DNA of 64,000 nucleotides from JAJECS01 sp965198185 (GTDB lineage Bacteria > Chloroflexota > UBA11872). Under the pieces are notes generated by a model that saw only the letters and a list, made by a program, of their open reading frames with translations, was not told where the DNA came from and did no database searches. Position 1 is the first letter of the stretch. Each line of letters opens with the position of its first letter. This document shows, in pieces, positions 34,139 to 42,447 of this stretch. Both the position numbers and the translations under genes were made by a program. The stretch is taken from NCBI GenBank assembly GCA_965198185.1, contig CBDAOU010000002.1:682001-746000 (forward strand), written 5' to 3'.

Positions 34139-35323
34139 ATGACGTTCACCCCCGGCGACCGGATCTACTTGGATCACGCGGCCACAACGCCGCTGGATCC
34201 CGACGTGCAGCAGGCGATGGCGGAGGTCCAAGTCGGCCCATTCGGCAATCCGTCAAGCGTTCATGCGACGGGACGCCACGCCCGCGCCGAGCTCGACCGT
34301 GCACGGCGGCAAGTGGCGGATGCGCTCGGTGCGCAACCGCATGAAATCGTCTTCACCTCCGGCGGCACCGAGGCCAACAACCTGGCAATTGCCGGGATTG
34401 CTCGCAGCGCCGATCGCGGCCACACGGCCGTCAGCGCCATCGAGCATCACGCGGTGCTGCGCGCGGCGTGGGCGCTGCGCGACCGCGGCTTCGAGATCTC
34501 CGAGATTCTCGTGGATGTGCATGGTCTCGTAACGCCGGACGCGCTCGCCGCACAGCTGCGGCCGGATACCGCGCTCGTCAGCATCGCCCTGGCCAACAAT
34601 GAGATCGGCACGGTGCAAGACATCTCCACGCTGGCGCGAATCGCGCACGACGCGGGTGCGCTCGTTCATACCGATGCGGTGCAGGCGGTCGGGCAACTCG
34701 ACATAAATGTTGATCGATTGGGCGTTGATCTGCTATCACTATCAGGCCACAAGATCTATGGGCCCAAGGGCATCGGCGCGCTCTACGTGCGTGATGGCGT
34801 GGAGCTCGAACCGCTGGCTTGGGGTGGTGCGCAAGAGATGGGTCGTCGGGCAGGCACGGAAAACGTCGCGGCGGCCGTCGGTCTCGCGCACGCGCTCACC
34901 GCCGCATGTGTCCTGCGGCGCACCATGAACTCGCGACTTGCCGAGTTGTCGGGAGCATTGGTTGACGCGGTTCTGGCGCATGTGCCGCACGCACGCTTGA
35001 CAGGTCACCCAACGTCTCGCGTGCCAACGATTGCCAGCTTCGCGTTTGCCAACGTGGACGCCGAGCCCCTCTTGATCAACCTGGACCTGGACGGCGTAGA
35101 CGCCTCTTCGGGAGCCGCCTGCGAGGCGGGTTCGGTGGAACCCTCGCACGTCATCGAGGCGCTCGGGCTCCCGCCGCCATACCGTCGGGGGCCGCTGCGC
35201 TTGAGTCTTGGGCGGGCAACGACCCGGGGCGAGGTTCTACGGGCTACGAAGATTGTCTCCAGGCACGCCAATCGACTGCATGCCGTGCCGGGTCCAGCCG
35301 CGGCAGATTCGGGAGCGAGCTAG
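34139..35323 (+). CDS. Cysteine desulfurase (NifS/IscS class V)
   Basis: This PLP enzyme extracts sulfur from cysteine for Fe-S clusters, thiamine or tRNA thiolation. The protein has 394 residues. YLDHAATTP opens the fold, TSGGTEANNLAI binds PLP, and His204-Lys205 in SGHKIYGPKG carries the Schiff-base lysine. The sulfur-carrying cysteine is Cys328 in ASSGAACEAGS, where most members have SSGSACTSGS. The mobile loop length is like IscS. No IscU, SufU or MnmA partner is adjacent, so its acceptor is unknown. The start codon is ATG at 34139. The next gene begins one base after the stop. Confidence 0.93.
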   Translation: MTFTPGDRIYLDHAATTPLDPDVQQAMAEVQVGPFGNPSSVHATGRHARAELDRARRQVADALGAQPHEIVFTSGGTEANNLAIAGIARSADRGHTAVSAIEHHAVLRAAWALRDRGFEISEILVDVHGLVTPDALAAQLRPDTALVSIALANNEIGTVQDISTLARIAHDAGALVHTDAVQAVGQLDINVDRLGVDLLSLSGHKIYGPKGIGALYVRDGVELEPLAWGGAQEMGRRAGTENVAAAVGLAHALTAACVLRRTMNSRLAELSGALVDAVLAHVPHARLTGHPTSRVPTIASFAFANVDAEPLLINLDLDGVDASSGAACEAGSVEPSHVIEALGLPPPYRRGPLRLSLGRATTRGEVLRATKIVSRHANRLHAVPGPAAADSGAS

Positions 35324-35324
35324 C

Positions 35325-35591
35325 GTGGAAGTCTTCCTGCTCATCCCGCCGCATGTCTACCTCGGGCTCGTGCTGGCCACGATCGTCGCGTTTCTCTTTC
35401 ACGCCTTTGTTGGACGCCGGCAGCGGGCGGGAATTCTCTACTGGCCGTTCGGCATCGGCGGGTTTGCCGCCGGGGCGCTTATGGCGGCGCCGCTCGGCGC
35501 GACGTATCTCATGATCGGCGGATTGCCCGTACTGGCCGCGCTGCTCGGCTGCGTACTCGGCGTGGCGATCGCGCACGTGCTGTTGTCGTAG
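35325..35591 (+). CDS. Small hydrophobic membrane protein (hypothetical)
   Basis: This 88-residue protein has two to three membrane helices: PHVYLGLVLATIVAFLFHAF, IGGFAAGALMAAPLG and LPVLAALLGCVLGVAIAHVL. An Arg-rich cytosolic turn (GRRQRAG) follows the first. It starts with GTG at 35325, one base after the cysteine desulfurase stop, so it is probably translated from the same message. I do not recognise the family. Gly- and Ala-rich helices suggest packing with a partner. Confidence 0.7.
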   Translation: MEVFLLIPPHVYLGLVLATIVAFLFHAFVGRRQRAGILYWPFGIGGFAAGALMAAPLGATYLMIGGLPVLAALLGCVLGVAIAHVLLS

Positions 35592-35625
35592 CGAACCGCG
35601 GTCGTTGACCTAACATAATCTTCGT

Positions 35626-35653
35626 GGTAGGTTCCGCCGAGGGGGTGCCTACC
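35626..35653 (+). other. Hairpin after the cysteine desulfurase/small membrane protein genes
   Basis: GGTAGG at 35626-35631 pairs with CCTACC at 35648-35653, and a CC/GG pair can extend the stem inward past one mismatch. No clear U-tract follows on the plus strand, so a rho-independent terminator is possible but weak. The ATG of the tiny open frame at 35659 lies just after the stem, so it could also affect access to that start. Confidence 0.35.
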
Positions 35654-35658
35654 GGCAA

Positions 35659-35763
35659 ATGCTTGGGCGATTGGTCCGGTTTGCGCTTGGGTTGGCGGTG
35701 GGGTTCTTCCTCGGGGTGGCGCTGCGCTCGACCCGGTCGTCAAGCGCGGCGGATGGCGCGTAA
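35659..35763 (+). CDS. Possible 34-residue single-pass membrane peptide
   Basis: An ATG at 35659 begins a 34-codon frame ending in TAA at 35761-35763. It has a basic start (MLGRLVR), one hydrophobic helix (FALGLAVGFFLGVALR) and a Ser/Ala-rich polar tail, a sensible membrane-peptide design with positive-inside charge. The frame is also open upstream to about 35614, but without an ATG, GTG or TTG. No strong ribosome-binding site is visible. I do not recognise a family. Only its composition and position between two membrane-related transcription units argue for it. Confidence 0.4.
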   Translation: MLGRLVRFALGLAVGFFLGVALRSTRSSSAADGA

Positions 35764-35801
35764 GCGTGCGCGAGGAGTAGCGAGCACGACGAGAGGCCGT
35801 A

Positions 35802-35817
35802 CCGGCTAGACAGCCGG
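35802..35817 (+). other. 6-bp hairpin in the alaS leader
   Basis: CCGGCT (35802-35807) and AGCCGG (35812-35817) form a perfect stem around the loop AGAC, about 90 bases upstream of the alaS ATG. No U-tract follows. It may be part of a structured leader together with the longer inverted repeat at 35856-35900. Confidence 0.35.
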
Positions 35818-35855
35818 AATTGACGCGAACTTAAGGGGCTGCTGGGGAGGCAATC

Positions 35856-35900
35856 TCCGGCGGTCTTTTGCTATGTCCCATCGGTGAGGAGACTGCCGGA
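35856..35900 (+). promoter_or_regulatory. 10-bp inverted repeat enclosing the alaS ribosome-binding region
   Basis: TCCGGCGGTC (35856-35865) can pair with GACTGCCGGA (35891-35900) over 10 bp with one G-U. The loop holds GAGGAG at 35885-35890, the best ribosome-binding candidate for the alaS ATG at 35904, and the 3' strand of the stem ends three bases before that ATG. Such a structure could control translation initiation of alaS. No T-box consensus (TGGNACC-like) is present, so I do not call it a T-box. Confidence 0.4.
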
Positions 35901-35903
35901 GTC

Positions 35904-38519
35904 ATGCGAACAGACGAGATCCGCGAGATGTTCCTCGCGTACTTTGCGGATCGCGGGCATGTCGTGCTTCCAGGCTCTTCCCTGATCCCCACCGGCGATC
36001 CGAGCGTGCTGCTGACAAGCGCGGGCATGCAGCAGTTCAAGGCGTATTTCAGCGGCGAACGCCCGGCGCCGTACCCGCGTGTGGCCACGGTGCAAAAGAC
36101 GTTCCGCACCACGGACTTGGACGAGGTCGGCGACCTCAGCCACATGACGTTCTTCGAGATGCTGGGCAACTTCAGCTTCAACGACTACTTCAAAGAGGAA
36201 GCCATCGCGTATGCACGCGACTTGGTGGTGAATGTCGCTGGCATCGACCCCGCCCATGTCTGGGTGACGGTCTTCGAGGGCCGTGAGGGTGTGCCCCGCG
36301 ACGCCGAATCGGCTGAGATTTGGGCGGACGTGGGGCATCCAAGGGAACGAATTGCCTTCTTGGGCGATGACAATTTCTGGCCGCCGACCGGTGATAGCGG
36401 GCCCTGCGGCCCGACCACCGAGATCTTTGTCAATCTCAGCCCAGACGAGCCGGATGTTGGGCCGGTGCTGGCGCCGGACCGCTATCTCGAGATCTACAAC
36501 CTCGTCTTCAACCAATACTTCCAAGACACGTCGGGCAAGCTCAGCCCGCTCATGCCAGGCGTGGATACGGGTGCGGGGCTTGAGCGCTGGGCGTGGGCGC
36601 TCCAGGACGCGGAATCTATCTACGACACCGACGTGTGGGTACCGCTGCTGAGCCTTGTGAGCGCGCGCGCCGGTCGGGCGTATGTGACTGATGAGGCATC
36701 CGGACGCTCAATGCGCATCGTGGCGCAGCACGCCCGTGCGGCGGCGTTTCTTATCGCCGACGGCGTGATGCCGGGCAACGAGGGTCGGGGCTACGTGCTG
36801 CGCCGCAGCCTGCGTCATGCCGTGCGGCATGCCGACGTGCTGCGGATGGGGGATGACGCGCTCTCCCCCCTCGCGGACGTGACCGTCGACACCTTCGGCG
36901 CGGCGTATCCCGAGCTGGAGCGGCGGCGCACCTTTATCTGCGACGCCGTTCGCGACGAGGAAGCACGTTTCCGCCGGACGCTCGAGACTGGCATCGCGCT
37001 GCTGGACGAGATGCTGACCGATATTCCCGCCGGCGGCACGCTGCCGGGGGCACGCGCCTTTCTCCTCTATGACACCTACGGCTTTCCGCGCGACGTGACC
37101 CAGGAGGTCGTGGAAGCGCGCGGCGTCAGCATGGACGACGAGGGCTTTGACACAGCGCTAACCGAACAACGGGCGCGCAGCCGCGCGGCGCAGAAGGGCG
37201 ACCGCGCGGCGCGGCTCCCCGCCGGCTTCGGCGAAACCGTCTTTCTCGGGTATGGCGGGCAAGTCTCCGGGGCGGGAACGGTCGTTGCCATCGATGTTGA
37301 GGGCGGTCTTGAAGATTCAGTGAACGCTCCCAGCCGGGCAATGGTTGTGCTTGACCAGACGCCGTTTTATGCGGAGGCCGGTGGTCAGGTGGGCGACACC
37401 GGCGTCCTTCGCGGCGACGGCGTCGTGGCGCGGGTGCGTGATACGCAGGGCGCTCCCGAAGGAACCCATGTCCACCTCGTCGACATCACCGAGGGAGTTC
37501 TGCAGGTCGGCGCTGTGGTCGAGGCGGAAGTCGATGGCTCGCGACGGGTCGACGTTATGCGCAATCACTCGGCAACTCACCTCTTGCACGCGGCGCTCCG
37601 AACGACGCTTGGTTCGCACGTGCAACAGGCCGGCTCGCTTGTAGCTCCAGATCGTCTTCGCTTCGACTTCACCCATCCAAGCCCAGTGGATCGGACGCAG
37701 TTGCGCGCCATCCAGCATTGGGTCAATGACCGTGTGCTCGACGATTTGCCGGTCGCCACCGAAACGGCGGAAGTCCGCGCGGCGGTGGAACGCGGCGCGA
37801 TGGCGCTTTTCGGCGAAAAATATGGTGAGGTCGTGCGCGTGGTCGCCATGGGCGACCAGTCGCTTGAGCTTTGCGGGGGCACGCACTGCAGCGCCACGAG
37901 CCAGATCGGCATGTTCGCCATTGCCAGCGAAGGCGGCATTGCCGCCGGCGTGCGTCGCGTCGAGGCGCTGACCGGGCACGGCGCCGCCGAGTACCTGCAA
38001 CGCCAGCAGGACATCCTCCAGGAAGTGGCGCAAGAATCCGGTGCGTCGCCGGCTGAATCGGCGGAGCGCATCCGGCGGCTCAAAGCCGAACTCTCCGAGG
38101 CGCGCCGCCGCATCGCCGCGGCCGAACGGGCGGAGGCCGGACGCGCCGCCGCGGCGCTGTTGCAGGGAAGCGAGCGGGTGGACGGCCTCACGTTGATCGC
38201 CGGGCAGGTGAATGTGTCCAACCGCGACGCGCTGCGTCAGGTCACGGAGTCGCTGCGCGGCGAGCTTGACGAGCCCTGGGTGGTCCTCTTGGCTACCAGC
38301 GTTGCGGCAAAGCCAGCGTTTGTGGCGGCGGTCTCCGCCCAGGCCGTGGACGCGGGCGTCCATGCCGGCGATCTGGCCCGAACCGTCGCGACGGTGACAG
38401 GCGGCGGCGGGGGCGGCCGACCGGAACTTGCCATGTCCGGCGGCACCGACGCTACCAAGATCGGCGAGGCACTCGACGCCGGGCGGCGCTACATCGCCGG
38501 CATTGGCGCGGCGTCGTGA
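35904..38519 (+). CDS. alaS: Alanine--tRNA ligase
   Basis: AlaRS charges tRNA-Ala and clears mischarged serine and glycine. The 871 residues have the full bacterial layout: an aminoacylation core beginning IREMFLAYFADRGH, with motif 2 around TFFEMLGNFSFNDYF; the editing domain with zinc-binding HSATHLLHAAL and CGGTHCS; a coiled coil (about residues 700-750); and the C-Ala domain with the glycine run GGGGGGRPELAMSGG. An upstream TTG (35868) would add 12 residues, but ATG 35904 is the conserved start. The stop overlaps the next gene's GTG as GTGA, starting a run of tightly coupled genes to 42417. Confidence 0.97.
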   Translation: MRTDEIREMFLAYFADRGHVVLPGSSLIPTGDPSVLLTSAGMQQFKAYFSGERPAPYPRVATVQKTFRTTDLDEVGDLSHMTFFEMLGNFSFNDYFKEEAIAYARDLVVNVAGIDPAHVWVTVFEGREGVPRDAESAEIWADVGHPRERIAFLGDDNFWPPTGDSGPCGPTTEIFVNLSPDEPDVGPVLAPDRYLEIYNLVFNQYFQDTSGKLSPLMPGVDTGAGLERWAWALQDAESIYDTDVWVPLLSLVSARAGRAYVTDEASGRSMRIVAQHARAAAFLIADGVMPGNEGRGYVLRRSLRHAVRHADVLRMGDDALSPLADVTVDTFGAAYPELERRRTFICDAVRDEEARFRRTLETGIALLDEMLTDIPAGGTLPGARAFLLYDTYGFPRDVTQEVVEARGVSMDDEGFDTALTEQRARSRAAQKGDRAARLPAGFGETVFLGYGGQVSGAGTVVAIDVEGGLEDSVNAPSRAMVVLDQTPFYAEAGGQVGDTGVLRGDGVVARVRDTQGAPEGTHVHLVDITEGVLQVGAVVEAEVDGSRRVDVMRNHSATHLLHAALRTTLGSHVQQAGSLVAPDRLRFDFTHPSPVDRTQLRAIQHWVNDRVLDDLPVATETAEVRAAVERGAMALFGEKYGEVVRVVAMGDQSLELCGGTHCSATSQIGMFAIASEGGIAAGVRRVEALTGHGAAEYLQRQQDILQEVAQESGASPAESAERIRRLKAELSEARRRIAAAERAEAGRAAAALLQGSERVDGLTLIAGQVNVSNRDALRQVTESLRGELDEPWVVLLATSVAAKPAFVAAVSAQAVDAGVHAGDLARTVATVTGGGGGGRPELAMSGGTDATKIGEALDAGRRYIAGIGAAS

Positions 38520-39859
38520 CTACGCGCCACGGCCCGAAACTGGAGCGGCTCCCGACACGAACCTCGCGCCGCCGCCGGCGGCAGGTTCGATCGCGTCCCG
38601 AGCGTGCCTCAGCGATGCGCGAGCCGTTGTTCGAGCGCCTGGACGAAGTCGATAGTCCGCGAACGATGCGCACCTATCGCCGGTGGGACCACAATCACCA
38701 CCCGGCACGGATCCTGGCGCCCGCGGTCCTGACGGTGCTGGGCGTGATTGCGGTGTGGATCGTCATGGCCTTTTGGATCTGGCCGTCGGCAACCGTGCAC
38801 GTGTCGCCGCTGGCCACGCATGTGCCGATTACGCTCGACGTGCGCATCGATCCTGAGCTTTCAGACGCCGACGTTGACACGCGCGCCATTCCCGGAACGG
38901 TGGTCACCGCCGCGAGCGACGGCTCGATGTCCATGCCAACGACGGGGAGGCGTCGGGAGCCGGTGGAGTTCGCCCGCGGGCGAATTACCTTGAGAAATCG
39001 CACCCGTGAGGCTGTTGTCGCCCCCCGCAATACTCAGGTTCGCACCCAGCAAGGCACGAGCTTTCTGACGGACGCGGAAGTGCTGGTTCCGCCAACGGTG
39101 GAAATCGTGGGTCAGACGGTTCCCGGCGAAGCGACAGTTAGCGTGACCGCCGAGCAGCCAGGCACGACGGGGAACGTGCAATCGCTGGCCATCGTGGCCG
39201 TGGACGGCCCGACGGCGGAGTTCCTTGACGTCTTCAATTCGCAGCCCATTTCGGGCGCCGCGGAGCGGGAAATCGCCCTGGTATCTCAGCGCGACGTCGA
39301 GGAGTTGGAGCAGGTGCTGCTCGAACGGCTGCAGAGCGCGGCCGTGGAAGAGCTGCGACGCGATCGCCCCGAGCAGCACACGCTGGTCGTATGGTCGCCG
39401 AAAGCCGGCAATCCTGAGATTGTGCAACGGGACTTCAGCGCCGACGTTGACCAGCTCGCGGCGGTGTTGCAGCTGAATTTGCAGGTCCGCGCCAGCGGCA
39501 CGGTCTTCGCGAACGACGACCTGGAGCGGATCATTGCCAATGGGCTCGCGAGCGGCGGTGCGGATGTCGAATTTGATGAGATCCACGTTCTGCGGACCGA
39601 GGTCCTTGATGAATCATTTGGCCGGGTGGATATGCGCATCGAGGCGGTGGGTGAATCGGTCGCGAAGCTTGACACCGATGCCATTCGCGGCATGCTGGCC
39701 GGCGCCAGCCTGGACGACGGCACGGCGGCGCTGAACGGGCTGTCGCAAGTTGCGACCTGGCAGGTGTCGCATGATCCACCCGACACGGAAAATTTCCCGC
39801 GCTGGGGTTGGCGCATCGATGTCCAAGTCACGGAGCCGACGGCCATCCCGGCGGGTTGA
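38516..39859 (+). CDS. Single-pass membrane protein with baseplate-J-like domain
   Basis: This 447-residue protein has a basic N-terminus (about residues 1-60, Arg-rich), one membrane helix (about 68-92, LAPAVLTVLGVIAVWIVMAFWIW), then about 350 outward-facing residues. These contain the baseplate-J-like beta fold (FARGRITLRNRT, TQVRTQQGTSFLTDAEVLVPP, PGEATVSVTAEQPGTTGNVQ). The baseplate_J family is named for phage tail proteins, but no phage genes are nearby. The gene overlaps alaS by 4 bases and ruvX by 41 bases, so it is embedded in a housekeeping operon, and I infer an envelope function with mltG, which lies two genes downstream. The function is unknown. Confidence 0.75.
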   Translation: MTTRHGPKLERLPTRTSRRRRRQVRSRPERASAMREPLFERLDEVDSPRTMRTYRRWDHNHHPARILAPAVLTVLGVIAVWIVMAFWIWPSATVHVSPLATHVPITLDVRIDPELSDADVDTRAIPGTVVTAASDGSMSMPTTGRRREPVEFARGRITLRNRTREAVVAPRNTQVRTQQGTSFLTDAEVLVPPTVEIVGQTVPGEATVSVTAEQPGTTGNVQSLAIVAVDGPTAEFLDVFNSQPISGAAEREIALVSQRDVEELEQVLLERLQSAAVEELRRDRPEQHTLVVWSPKAGNPEIVQRDFSADVDQLAAVLQLNLQVRASGTVFANDDLERIIANGLASGGADVEFDEIHVLRTEVLDESFGRVDMRIEAVGESVAKLDTDAIRGMLAGASLDDGTAALNGLSQVATWQVSHDPPDTENFPRWGWRIDVQVTEPTAIPAG

Positions 39860-40286
39860 GCCCGCCGAGCCGCCGCCACCGCGCCACCGACGCATCATTG
39901 GCCTCGACTTGGGATCGCGCCGCATCGGCGTGGCAATCTCCGACGCAGAGGGCGGCTTCATCGCCCACCGCCAGGTGATCGAGCGGCAGAATCTGATGCG
40001 TGATCGAGCAGCCGTGGCGGCAATCGTGGAGGACTACCCCAACGCTACGATTCTTGTCGGTCTGCCGTTGTCTATGGATGGAACCGAAGGTCCCCAGGCG
40101 GCCCGGGCGCGCCAATGGGCCCGTCAGCTTCTGGAGATTCGCTGGGACGCGGTAGTGTTTCGCGACGAACGGCTCACCACCGCCGCCGCGCGGGCGCGGG
40201 TGCGGGATGGTGCCGTGGATGCCGTGGATGCCGTGGCTGCCGAGGTGCTCGTGCAGGATTTCTTGAATGATCGGAGTGCCTGGTGA
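39819..40286 (+). CDS. ruvX: Holliday-junction resolvase-like protein RuvX (YqgF)
   Basis: This RNase H-fold protein of the RuvX/YqgF family has been associated with Holliday-junction cleavage and with pre-16S rRNA processing. The 155 residues include the strand-1 motif IIGLDLGSRRIGVAISD with the first catalytic Asp, ILVGLPLSMDGTEG, and FRDERLTTAAA, then AAEVLVQDFL at the end. The ATG at 39819 is chosen, giving a basic N-terminal extension of about 25 residues before the fold and a 41-base overlap with the previous gene. A 9-base tandem repeat near 40210-40240 encodes the DAVDAV segment. Its stop overlaps mltG as GTGA. Confidence 0.92.
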   Translation: MSKSRSRRPSRRVEPAEPPPPRHRRIIGLDLGSRRIGVAISDAEGGFIAHRQVIERQNLMRDRAAVAAIVEDYPNATILVGLPLSMDGTEGPQAARARQWARQLLEIRWDAVVFRDERLTTAAARARVRDGAVDAVDAVAAEVLVQDFLNDRSAW

Positions 40287-41338
40287 GGGCTATTGGGCTT
40301 CTCATCCAAGCGTTCGTCGTCGTGCTGCTCACGATCGGCGCGGTGGCGTTCTTGGGCTTCACCGTGGTGAGCCGGTTCGCGGATTCACCGGCGCCGGTGG
40401 CGGCGCAGACCGTGCTCTTTACCATTCCCCCGGGGACGACGACCAGTGACATTGGGCGCGCGCTGCAGCGCGATGGCCTGATTCGCAGCGACCTGCTGTT
40501 TCGCCTCCTGGTTGATCGGCGCGGCCTCGACGGCCGTCTGCGGCAGGGCGTCTATCTCTTGCGGCAAGACATGTCGTTGGACGAAATCCTCACCATGCTG
40601 GAGGCCGGGCTGGCCGCGGAGCAGACGGTGACGTTTCCGGAAGGCTTTCGGATTGAAGAGATGGCCGATCGGCTCGACGAGCAGACCCATATCGCCGGCG
40701 CCGATTTCCTGGCAATCGCGCGGAACGACATCGCCACGCTGGCCGAAGAGTTTCCCTTCCTGCGCGCCATTCCGCCCAGCGTGTCGCTTGAGGGCTACCT
40801 GTTTCCCGACACCTATCAGATCAACTCCGCGACGACGGCAGGCGATCTGATTCGCGCCATGCTGCGACGCTTCGATGATATTGTGACCGTCGACATGCGT
40901 GCAGCGGCGGCGGCCCGGGGCTGGGATTTGCACGCCCTGATCACCGTCGCGTCGGTCGTGGAGCGCGAGGCGCGAATCGACGAGGAGTACGCATTGGTAG
41001 CCGGCGTTTTCGCCAACCGCCTCACGCTCGGCATCCCGCTGCAGGCCGACCCCACCGTGCAGTACGCGCTGGGCCGTACCGAGGGTGGCCGAGGCTGGTG
41101 GAAGCCCGACCTGACCACCGCCGATTTCCGCGTGGATTCGCCGTACAACACTTATATGTACGCCGGCCTCATGCCGGGACCGATTGCCAACCCCGGCTTG
41201 AAGTCGATTGCGGCGTCTGCCAACCCAGCCGAGACGCCCTATATTTTCTTCGTCGCCAAGGGCGACGGCTCCCATGCATTTTCCGTGACGCTGGAGGAGC
41301 ATGAGCGCAACATTGCCCAATACCGAGCCCTGCCGTGA
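40283..41338 (+). CDS. mltG: Endolytic murein transglycosylase MltG
   Basis: MltG cuts nascent peptidoglycan strands inside the chain and helps end glycan synthesis. The 351 residues have one N-terminal membrane helix (about 5-30), a LysM-like subdomain (about 43-115, TIPPGTTTSDIGRALQ), and the YceG catalytic domain with PEGFRIEEMADRL, LEGYLFPDTYQI, and the catalytic Glu227 in ASVVEREA, followed by ADPTVQYALG and YNTYMYAGLMPGPI. The GTG start overlaps the ruvX stop as GTGA, and its own stop overlaps the M24 peptidase start the same way. The ruvX-mltG pairing is seen in many bacteria. Confidence 0.95.
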   Translation: MRAIGLLIQAFVVVLLTIGAVAFLGFTVVSRFADSPAPVAAQTVLFTIPPGTTTSDIGRALQRDGLIRSDLLFRLLVDRRGLDGRLRQGVYLLRQDMSLDEILTMLEAGLAAEQTVTFPEGFRIEEMADRLDEQTHIAGADFLAIARNDIATLAEEFPFLRAIPPSVSLEGYLFPDTYQINSATTAGDLIRAMLRRFDDIVTVDMRAAAAARGWDLHALITVASVVEREARIDEEYALVAGVFANRLTLGIPLQADPTVQYALGRTEGGRGWWKPDLTTADFRVDSPYNTYMYAGLMPGPIANPGLKSIAASANPAETPYIFFVAKGDGSHAFSVTLEEHERNIAQYRALP

Positions 41339-42417
41339 GCGGCGGTGAGGCGGCGGGCGAAAATCGCGCGGAGAGCGTCACGTCGCGGCTCGCCGATCTC
41401 GGCGTTGAAATCCTCTTGATTCACGGCGCCGCAAATCGCCGCTATCTCAGCGGATTCACGGGGAGCGCCGGCGTGTTGCTCATTGGCCTGGAGCAGCGGG
41501 TGCTCGTCACGGACTTTCGTTACACCGTCCAGGCGCGCGAGCAGGCACCGGCGTTCGACGTCGTGGAGACGTCAGAGCCGCTGGAGGGCCTGGCCGACGC
41601 CGTGGCCGCTGCCGGCGCGACCCGCGTTGGATTCGAGCCCGAACACCTCACCTATGCCGGATTTCAAAAGCTGGAAGCACGGCTCGCCGCATTGACGCCG
41701 GCGGCGTGCCCGGCGCCTGTCGACGGTGTCGTCGAGCAGCTGCGGGTGCTCAAGGATCCGGGCGAGACGGCGGTCATGCGGAAGGCCGTGAACATTGCCG
41801 ACCAGGTGATGGCGCGGGCGGCGGCGTGGATCGAGCCGGGCGTCACGGAGCGGGCGCTGGCGAATCGCCTAGAGGCCGCCATGCGTGACCTCGGCGCTGA
41901 GGGGCCCGCGTTCGACACGATCGTCGCGGCCGGACCCAACGCGGCCATGGCCCATCACCAGCCGGGCGATCACCCCATTGCCGAAGGTGAGCCGGTGATC
42001 GTTGACCTCGGCGCACGAGTCGAGGGCTATTGCTCCGATATCACCCGCACGTTCGTCGCCGGCGCGGCGGACGAGACGTTTCAGCGAATCTACGACCTTG
42101 TGCTGGAGGCGCAGCTCGCGGCTGAAGCCGGAGTCTGTGCCGGATTGTCGGGACGGGCCGCCGACGCGCTGGCGCGCGATCCGATCACGGCGGCAGGACA
42201 CGGCAGTGATTTCGGCCACGGCACGGGCCACGGCGTGGGGTTGGAGATTCACGAGTCCCCGCGACTCTCGACGCGTTCCGAAGATACGCTCGCGTCGGGC
42301 ATGGTCACGTCGGTGGAGCCCGGAATCTATCTTCCTGGATGGGGCGGCGTGCGGATTGAAGACTTGGTATTGGTGCAGGACGGTGGCGTCGAGGTGCTGA
42401 CGCAGGCGCCAAAATGA
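41335..42417 (+). CDS. Xaa-Pro aminopeptidase, M24 family
   Basis: This pita-bread-fold metallopeptidase removes an N-terminal residue before proline. The N-terminal creatinase-like domain covers about residues 10-125 (GAANRRYLSGFTGSAG), and the M24 catalytic domain follows. Metal ligands are Asp in VIVDLGARVEGYCSDITRT, a second Asp in the same segment, His in GTGHGVGLEIHE, and the two Glu residues in TSVEPGIY and VRIEDLV, all intact. The 360 residues match short Xaa-Pro dipeptidases/aminopeptidases (PepQ/PepP-like). It overlaps mltG by GTGA and is followed by efp after 30 bases. A link with EF-P through proline-containing peptides is plausible. Confidence 0.93.
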   Translation: MSGGEAAGENRAESVTSRLADLGVEILLIHGAANRRYLSGFTGSAGVLLIGLEQRVLVTDFRYTVQAREQAPAFDVVETSEPLEGLADAVAAAGATRVGFEPEHLTYAGFQKLEARLAALTPAACPAPVDGVVEQLRVLKDPGETAVMRKAVNIADQVMARAAAWIEPGVTERALANRLEAAMRDLGAEGPAFDTIVAAGPNAAMAHHQPGDHPIAEGEPVIVDLGARVEGYCSDITRTFVAGAADETFQRIYDLVLEAQLAAEAGVCAGLSGRAADALARDPITAAGHGSDFGHGTGHGVGLEIHESPRLSTRSEDTLASGMVTSVEPGIYLPGWGGVRIEDLVLVQDGGVEVLTQAPK

Positions 42418-42447
42418 CTGCCGCACCAAATCATGTGAGGCGTTCCG

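Noticed and set aside
35764..35903. T-box riboswitch upstream of alaS
   Set aside because: Structured repeats exist, but I cannot find the conserved TGGNACC-type bulge or a specifier loop arrangement.
38516..39859. Prophage or tailocin suspected from the baseplate-J domain
   Set aside because: No tail, sheath, terminase or integrase gene is in the window, and the gene has a membrane helix and sits inside an alaS/ruvX/mltG operon.
40205..40240. Tandem GCCGTGGAT repeats
   Set aside because: They lie within ruvX and encode the DAVDAV segment in frame; likely slippage-type local repetition without separate function.
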